Shown piece after piece: positions 59,520-64,000 of a stretch of 64,000 nt of DNA. The position numbers and the translations under genes were made by a program. Origin of the DNA: Candidatus Gastranaerophilales bacterium (lineage in GTDB: Bacteria; Cyanobacteriota; Vampirovibrionia; Gastranaerophilales; Gastranaerophilaceae); NCBI GenBank assembly GCA_944325635.1, contig CALVBD010000001.1, positions 682,001 through 746,000 on the forward strand. The letters are read 5' to 3'. Position 1 is the first letter of the stretch. Each line of letters opens with the position of its first letter. The notes beneath the pieces are model-generated. The model was not told the origin of the DNA and searched no databases. It was given only the letters and a program-made list of their open reading frames with translations.

Positions 59520-60593
59520 TTATATATTAATCATTCGTTTCAGTTCATCAGGTCTTGAAGTCTTAGACAATGCATCTTCCAGAGTAATGACGTTTTGTTT
59601 ATACAGATTAGCGAGTGCCATTTCAAGAGTCTGCATACCCATTCCCTGATTCATCTGAATTGTCGAATAAATCTGAGCGGCCTTTGATTCTCTGATAAGG
59701 TTCGCAATAGCCGGATTAACAAGCATGATTTCCTGTGCCATAACACGGCCTTTTTTAGTTCCGTCCGGCTGTACCTTAGGAAGAAGCGTTTGGGAGAATA
59801 CCGCTACAAGCGAGTTTGCAAGCTGGACACGAATTTGCTGCTGTTGACCTTCCGGAAATACGTCAATAATACGGTCAATTGTCTGGGAAGCCGAAGAAGT
59901 GTGCAGGGTTCCGAAAACAAGGTGACCTGTTTCTGCAGCGGTAAGAGCAAGAGCTATTGTTTCGTGGTCACGCATCTCACCTACCAGAATAATATCAGGG
60001 TCTTCACGGAGTGCGGATTTTAGGGCATTTGCAAAAGATCTTGTATCCATACCTAGTTCACGCTGGTGAATAATACTTGATTTTGACGAGTGCACAAACT
60101 CGATAGGGTCTTCAATTGTCAGAATATGTTCAGCTTTTGTTGTATTGATATAGTCAATCATCGCCGCAAGAGTTGTTGATTTACCAGAACCGGTCGGTCC
60201 TGTTACAAGAATCAATCCTCTAGGTTTTTCTGCAGTAGTTCTTACAATATCAGGAAGCCCAAGCTTTTCAAACGACGGAACCTGCGAAGTAATTGTACGG
60301 AAAGCAGCCGCATAGTTTCCTTTATCCTTGTAAAAATTGACCCTGAAACGGCTTAAACCTTCAATACCATAAGAGAAGTCAAGTTCCCATTCTTGTTCAA
60401 GACGTCGTCTTTGCTCATTTGAAAGCATAGGGAATAAAAGATTTTCAACATCTTCCGGAGATAAAGGCGGATAATCCAAACGTTTCAAATTACCGTCAAC
60501 ACGAATGACCGGTGGCAGGTTACTTGAAATATGAAGGTCACTGCCGCCTTGGGATACTAATTTTTCCAAAAGTTCTGAAATTTCAACTACCAT
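59520..60593 (-). CDS. pilT: Twitching motility ATPase PilT
   Basis: The type IV pilus retraction motor. 357 residues: N-terminal PAS-like domain with GGSDLHIS, Walker A TGPTGSGKSTTLAAM, Asp box ILTIEDPIEFVH, Walker B DPDIILVGEMRD, His box ETGHLVFGTLHTSSA, and the AIRNLIRE-type tail here as AIANLIRESK. It pairs with the prepilins scattered in this window; pilB, pilC and pilD are not here. The small gene at 60613 lies 19 bp upstream in the same direction. Confidence 0.96.
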   Translation of the reverse strand: MVVEISELLEKLVSQGGSDLHISSNLPPVIRVDGNLKRLDYPPLSPEDVENLLFPMLSNEQRRRLEQEWELDFSYGIEGLSRFRVNFYKDKGNYAAAFRTITSQVPSFEKLGLPDIVRTTAEKPRGLILVTGPTGSGKSTTLAAMIDYINTTKAEHILTIEDPIEFVHSSKSSIIHQRELGMDTRSFANALKSALREDPDIILVGEMRDHETIALALTAAETGHLVFGTLHTSSASQTIDRIIDVFPEGQQQQIRVQLANSLVAVFSQTLLPKVQPDGTKKGRVMAQEIMLVNPAIANLIRESKAAQIYSTIQMNQGMGMQTLEMALANLYKQNVITLEDALSKTSRPDELKRMINI

Positions 60594-60612
60594 TTATATT
60601 CTCTCTCTTTCT

Positions 60613-60864
60613 CTATTCTGAAAAATTCATTAAAGCATCATCTTCTTTCATCGCTGTTTCAAGAAGATTATAAGTCATATATGCACCCAGCGCAACGGCT
60701 TTAGGATCCAAATCCGTATTGTTTGCAGCTTCTATTATTGCTGTATTAATTTCCGGATTTTCCTCTTTTATATAATGAATCATTTTTTTACGCCAGGAAG
60801 GCATATCTTTAAAAATCTCGGGAAAAACTGCTGCTGCAATCTCTTCTGTAATTATCGGTAACAT
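60613..60864 (-). CDS. Small hypothetical protein upstream of pilT
   Basis: 83 residues from ATG 60864 (GAGGT just upstream), starting MLPIITEEIAAAVFPEIFKD. It is acidic and mostly helical, with MPSWRKKMIHYIKEENPEIN and AVALGAYMTYNLLETAM. No signal peptide. Not recognised; its position suggests cotranscription with pilT. Longer starts at 60876 and 60921 lack ribosome-binding sites. Confidence 0.65.
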   Translation of the reverse strand: MLPIITEEIAAAVFPEIFKDMPSWRKKMIHYIKEENPEINTAIIEAANNTDLDPKAVALGAYMTYNLLETAMKEDDALMNFSE

Positions 60865-60951
60865 ATTTGACCTCATTTTAATTATATTTAGATTATAGCG
60901 TACAAAGGACAAATTTCGCAAGGGGAGTCATAAATAATCATTTGTTTGAAG

Positions 60952-60957
60952 TATAAT
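60952..60957 (+). promoter_or_regulatory. recF -10 box (leaderless mRNA)
   Basis: A perfect TATAAT ends 7 nt before the recF ATG, so transcription should begin at about the start codon; no ribosome-binding site is present. The -35 region is weak. Confidence 0.5.
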
Positions 60958-60964
60958 AATTATT

Positions 60965-62068
60965 ATGAAGTTATTGAATTTGAGACTTAAAAATTATAGA
61001 AACTGCAAAGATATAGAACTTGATTTAAATGCCGATAAAATTTTAATTATCGGGAAAAATGCCCAGGGGAAAACGAATATTCTTGAAAGTATCTATTTCC
61101 TCTCAACACTTAAAAGTCCGCGAACCTCAAATAATACAGAGCTTATAAATTTTGATGCGGAAAAAACTGAAATCGAGTCTGATATAATAAAAGCAGACAC
61201 TGAAATTGAACTGGGGTATATTTATACAAAAGACAAAACCCGCGAATTGAAGATTAACAGAGTCAAATCCCGCCCGAAAGATTTCAAATCCGTATTAAAA
61301 ACCGTACTATTTTCAACGACAGATCTTCTGCTTCTGCGCGGGAACCCGTCGGACAGGAGAGATTGGCTGGATAGAGCAATCTCACAGATTTATCCGGCTT
61401 ATGATGACAGACTTTCCAAGTATGATAAAATCCGAATTCAAAAAAACAATTTTCTAAAAGACCTTGCAAAAGGTAATACTTTTGACGAAACACTTTTGGA
61501 AGTTTACAATGAACAGCTTGTTATAACGGGAAGCAACATCATTTTTCTGAGAAAGAAATTTCTTAAAGAAATAGAGAGGATTGCCAGAGAAAAACACAGA
61601 ATTATAAGTGAAACAGAAGATCTGAAAATCGCTTACGACTGCTCATTCCTGAATGGCGAAACCGAACTTGATGACATTGTAAAAAATTTCCATGAATCGC
61701 TTGCAGAACGACGGATTGAAGAAATACGCCGTTGTCAGGCCTGTGTCGGGCCTCACAGGGACGATATTATCTTCTACATTAACGAAAATGAAGCAACTAA
61801 ATTCGCTTCACAGGGACAGCAGAGAACAATAGTGCTTGCGCTGAAGCTTTCTGAATTAGATATAATCACTGATAAGACCGGAGATGAACCGGTGCTTTTA
61901 CTGGATGATGTGCTGGCAGAACTCGATGATATAAGACAGAATTATCTTTTGAAATCAATAAACGACCGAACGCAAACTATTATTACATCTGTTGATACGG
62001 TACTTTTTGAGGAAGAATTTTTGAAAGATGTCAAGATATACAAAATCGAAAACGGTGCGATTAAATAA
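60965..62068 (+). CDS. recF: DNA replication and repair protein RecF
   Basis: An SMC-like ATPase that helps load RecA at gaps. 367 residues: LRLKNYRNCKDIELDLN, Walker A IIGKNAQGKTNILESIYFL, SDRRDWLDRAI, the ABC signature SQGQQRTIVLALK and Walker B PVLLLDDVLAELDD. It is not in the usual dnaA-dnaN-recF-gyrB cluster, and no replication gene is next to it. Confidence 0.96.
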   Translation: MKLLNLRLKNYRNCKDIELDLNADKILIIGKNAQGKTNILESIYFLSTLKSPRTSNNTELINFDAEKTEIESDIIKADTEIELGYIYTKDKTRELKINRVKSRPKDFKSVLKTVLFSTTDLLLLRGNPSDRRDWLDRAISQIYPAYDDRLSKYDKIRIQKNNFLKDLAKGNTFDETLLEVYNEQLVITGSNIIFLRKKFLKEIERIAREKHRIISETEDLKIAYDCSFLNGETELDDIVKNFHESLAERRIEEIRRCQACVGPHRDDIIFYINENEATKFASQGQQRTIVLALKLSELDIITDKTGDEPVLLLDDVLAELDDIRQNYLLKSINDRTQTIITSVDTVLFEEEFLKDVKIYKIENGAIK

Positions 62069-62265
62069 GTTTTAGTTTATGAAATTAAGTCAGGCAGAAC
62101 TGACATAAAATTTAACTGCCATCGTGGGCACTCACAATATTCGTAAATTTATACGAACATCAGGCTCAGTCTCAATTTAGCTGCAACGTAAAAATAAAAA
62201 TGAACAATTTTTATTTCAAATCGTTATACAAATGTAACAAATCATTCTAACAGAATGAGACTTAT

Positions 62266-62625
62266 ATGGCTGATGAAGAAATTAAAACTACCGAAGAAAG
62301 AAAATGCTTCGGATTAAATGAAAAAAATGTATTAAGATTTATCATTCCATGCGTAACATCATTTATCGGGTGTTTGCTTGCTTTGGCAGTTTACGCATCT
62401 CTCACTGGAAAACCTCCGGTTCCACCGAGACACTGCCCGCCGCCTTGTCCGAGAATGGAAGCACCTTGTCCGCATGCGCATCATTTTGCAAGACACCATC
62501 ACGGAGAATTTCGTCCGGATCGTCCGCATATAAGAAGACACCATCCGCGTCCGCACTGGGATAACAGACGACCGGAATCGCCTCAGGCAGACAGACCATT
62601 GCCTCAAAAACCGAATAAAAAATAG
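62266..62625 (+). CDS. Single-span membrane protein with His/Pro/Arg-rich tail
   Basis: 119 residues, not recognised. A short charged N-terminus is followed by one membrane helix (IIPCVTSFIGCLLALAVYASL) and a tail rich in proline, histidine, arginine and cysteine: CPPPCPRMEAPCPHAHHFAR then HHHGEF and IRRHHPRPH. The density of His and Cys suggests metal binding (inference). The AT-rich upstream gap (62069-62265) contains only a small hairpin (TTCGTA/TACGAA near 62139) that I can see. A terminator follows. Confidence 0.65.
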   Translation: MADEEIKTTEERKCFGLNEKNVLRFIIPCVTSFIGCLLALAVYASLTGKPPVPPRHCPPPCPRMEAPCPHAHHFARHHHGEFRPDRPHIRRHHPRPHWDNRRPESPQADRPLPQKPNKK

Positions 62626-62673
62626 ACCTCCTATTCTAATTAGTAAATAAATATCAATCTACTTTTCACCCCT

Positions 62674-62712
62674 GTATCGCTGATTTTGTCTACATCAGCG
62701 ATACATTTTTTA
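62674..62712 (+). terminator. Terminator after the His-rich protein gene
   Basis: GTATCGCTGAT (62674-62684) pairs with ATCAGCGATAC (62694-62704), followed by ATTTTTTAA. It overlaps the last codons of yraN on the other strand. Confidence 0.85.
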
Positions 62713-63040
62713 AATGATCGATTTTTAATTCCGGATTCAACGTAATTCCTACAATATCTATTCTGTAATCCTTTACCTTATTTTCAGCAAGATAATACTG
62801 AACGCCTTTTTTTATATTCTCAAACTTTGTCCTTGTAATCGCTTCCATAGGAGTGCCGTAATCATTTGTACGACGGGTTTTGACTTCAACAAATACCGTT
62901 GTATTTTTATATTTTGCGATTATATCAATCTCGCAATAGCGCGAATAATGTTTATTACGTTCTAATATTTCATAGCCGTTTTTTTGCAGGTAACGGCAGG
63001 CCAAATCTTCTCCAGCATTTCCTTTTGTTCTGTTTGTCAT
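62690..63040 (-). CDS. yraN: YraN/UPF0102 family endonuclease-like protein
   Basis: 116 residues of the UPF0102 family, with the fold of Holliday-junction resolvase-type nucleases: NRTKGNAGEDLACRYLQKNG, CEIDIIAKYKNTTVFVEVKT (Glu, Asp and Glu-x-Lys of the PD-(D/E)xK site) and RIDIVGITL. Cellular role unsettled. It overlaps queF by 4 bp, the start codon lying in the upstream stop (ATGA). Confidence 0.93.
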   Translation of the reverse strand: MTNRTKGNAGEDLACRYLQKNGYEILERNKHYSRYCEIDIIAKYKNTTVFVEVKTRRTNDYGTPMEAITRTKFENIKKGVQYYLAENKVKDYRIDIVGITLNPELKIDHLKNVSLM

Positions 63041-63945
63041 TGCTTAATCCCGCATCTTGCAAACTTTGTTAAATCAATTAATTCTTCAGCAAAATTTTTA
63101 CAACAGTTGTTGCTCCATCTTGCAGGAGAAATATCAATTCCGCCGCGGCGTGTGTATAGTGCGCTTACAAATAGTTCATCATCTGTATCAAGCAAATCAT
63201 ACAAACGTTTATAAATCATCTCGCAGCATTCCTCATGAAAATGATATTCAGAACGGAATGAAGATAAATATTTTACCAGAGAAGTTTCTTTTATATGATT
63301 TTTTGACTTGTAGTAAATAAACGCATCCCCGAAATCAGGCTGATGAGTGACCCTGCAATTTGACCTCAGAGAATCAAATGTTAAATAATATTCTTTTTGC
63401 AGTTCGCCTTTTTCAACTTCAATTAATTCAGGCGTTTCCTTAAATGTTTCGATGTGCAAATTTCCTTCATCCACAAAATTCATAATATTTTTAAATTGCG
63501 AAAAAATTTCTACACGAACGGTACTATCATCCAAAAAGTTCACCTGAACATCAGTCTGAAGCTTTTCGCTCAAATCTTTTTCAATCAGCCTTTTACAAAT
63601 TTGCAAACAATCACTTGTGGAGGCGCCAAATTTAGACATATTAAACGAATTAAGATATAGCTTTAAAGACTTTGATTCCACAAGAAAATCATTATCGCAG
63701 TTGTATTTGAGTTTCATCACTCTTGTTACCGGAAGCCCGTTTTCACACATCGCAGAAAATTCATACGCATGCCAGACATCGAACCCTAGAAACGGAAGCC
63801 TTCCTTGATGAATTTCATAGCGTTCACGATTTTCAGCCCTTGGAACAGCAACCAGCAATTCCGGATTATACACATCGCATCCGCTGACTTTTTTACCCAA
63901 AAACTTTCCTGCAATTTCATCCGTCTGATTATGCAATGTCTTCAT
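63037..63945 (-). CDS. queF: NADPH-dependent 7-cyano-7-deazaguanine reductase (long form)
   Basis: Reduces preQ0 to preQ1 for queuosine. 302 residues, matching the long, two-domain QueF of E. coli rather than the short Bacillus form. FDVWHAYEFSAMCENGLPVT is in the N-terminal half; the catalytic-cysteine segment SLRSNCRVTHQPDFGDAFIY and SEYHFHEECCEMIYKRL are in the C-terminal half. The product would feed Tgt (32 kb). It overlaps its neighbours on both sides, so it is part of an operon. Confidence 0.95.
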   Translation of the reverse strand: MKTLHNQTDEIAGKFLGKKVSGCDVYNPELLVAVPRAENRERYEIHQGRLPFLGFDVWHAYEFSAMCENGLPVTRVMKLKYNCDNDFLVESKSLKLYLNSFNMSKFGASTSDCLQICKRLIEKDLSEKLQTDVQVNFLDDSTVRVEIFSQFKNIMNFVDEGNLHIETFKETPELIEVEKGELQKEYYLTFDSLRSNCRVTHQPDFGDAFIYYKSKNHIKETSLVKYLSSFRSEYHFHEECCEMIYKRLYDLLDTDDELFVSALYTRRGGIDISPARWSNNCCKNFAEELIDLTKFARCGIKQ

Positions 63946-64000
63946 AAGCCTTCGGGTTATTCAAAAGGTCATAATTAATTTCGTTTTCGTTATCAGCAAT
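63929..64000 (-). CDS. C-terminal end of an unidentified gene
   Basis: 23 codons and a TAA, ending NEINYDLLNNPKAYEDIA, running off the right edge in the minus direction and overlapping the queF start by 17 bp. Overlap and direction suggest an operon with queF. Too short to identify. Confidence 0.5.
   Translation of the reverse strand: MADNENEINYDLLNNPKAYEDIA

Overview
The window is a chromosomal segment of an AT-rich bacterium that most resembles a gut Gastranaerophilales / Melainabacteria-type relative of the cyanobacteria. The strongest evidence is the cyanobacterial-style RNA polymerase: rpoB, then a beta-prime gene split into rpoC1 (570 aa) and rpoC2 (1288 aa), with an insertion of about 650 residues in the rpoC2 trigger loop at the position of cyanobacterial SI3. 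Supporting evidence is a set of prepilin-like proteins starting [A/G]-FTLAEVLITLGIIG and several small membrane proteins with a short N-terminal MRIS...F-[T/C]-[S/A] motif. The species assignment is inference.

Layout. 0-5 kb: start of a penicillin-binding protein, an amidase, a structured GC-rich non-coding element, pepA and a CheR-like methyltransferase. 5-11 kb: a co-directional run of rny, ymdB, a PHP phosphoesterase, a pilin-like protein, a LOG-family protein and a glycosyltransferase that is out of frame at a run of 11 G. 10.7-12.5 kb: an apparent tryptophan attenuator in front of an uncharacterised membrane protein. 12.5-13.8 kb: a DUF559 nuclease gene inside an array of ~120-bp hairpin repeats, then tRNA-Leu(CAG). 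14-26 kb: mutS, small secreted or membrane proteins, a prepilin, a SNF2 helicase, isoprenoid and rsgA genes. 26-37 kb: efp, accB, accC, two small HTH regulators, two prepilins (one out of frame at a second run of 11 G), a MATE transporter, ndk, tgt, HU, a GT2 glycosyltransferase and apt. 36-44 kb: a minus-strand block with a DUF4422 glycosyltransferase, a PSP1 protein, gpsA, murQ, ribH, ccdA-like, thioredoxin-like and DUF3137 genes. 44-53 kb: rpoB-rpoC1-rpoC2. 53-64 kb: bioF-bioG-bioC, a prepilin, lysS, pilT, recF, a His-rich membrane protein, yraN and queF.

Functional links. The prepilins and pilT point to a type IV pilus or pseudopilus system whose assembly genes lie elsewhere. The bio genes supply the biotin precursor used by AccB/AccC. 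tgt and queF both serve queuosine synthesis. murQ, the amidase and the PBP handle peptidoglycan. At least two surface-related genes, a glycosyltransferase and a prepilin, look switchable by slipped-strand mispairing.

The most unusual content is non-coding: a ~480-bp element with matching inverted terminal hairpins, the DUF559 repeat array, heptamer repeats between genes, palindromic insertions read in frame inside ymdB and ispA, and the Trp attenuator. All of this was read by eye; no database search or folding program was run.
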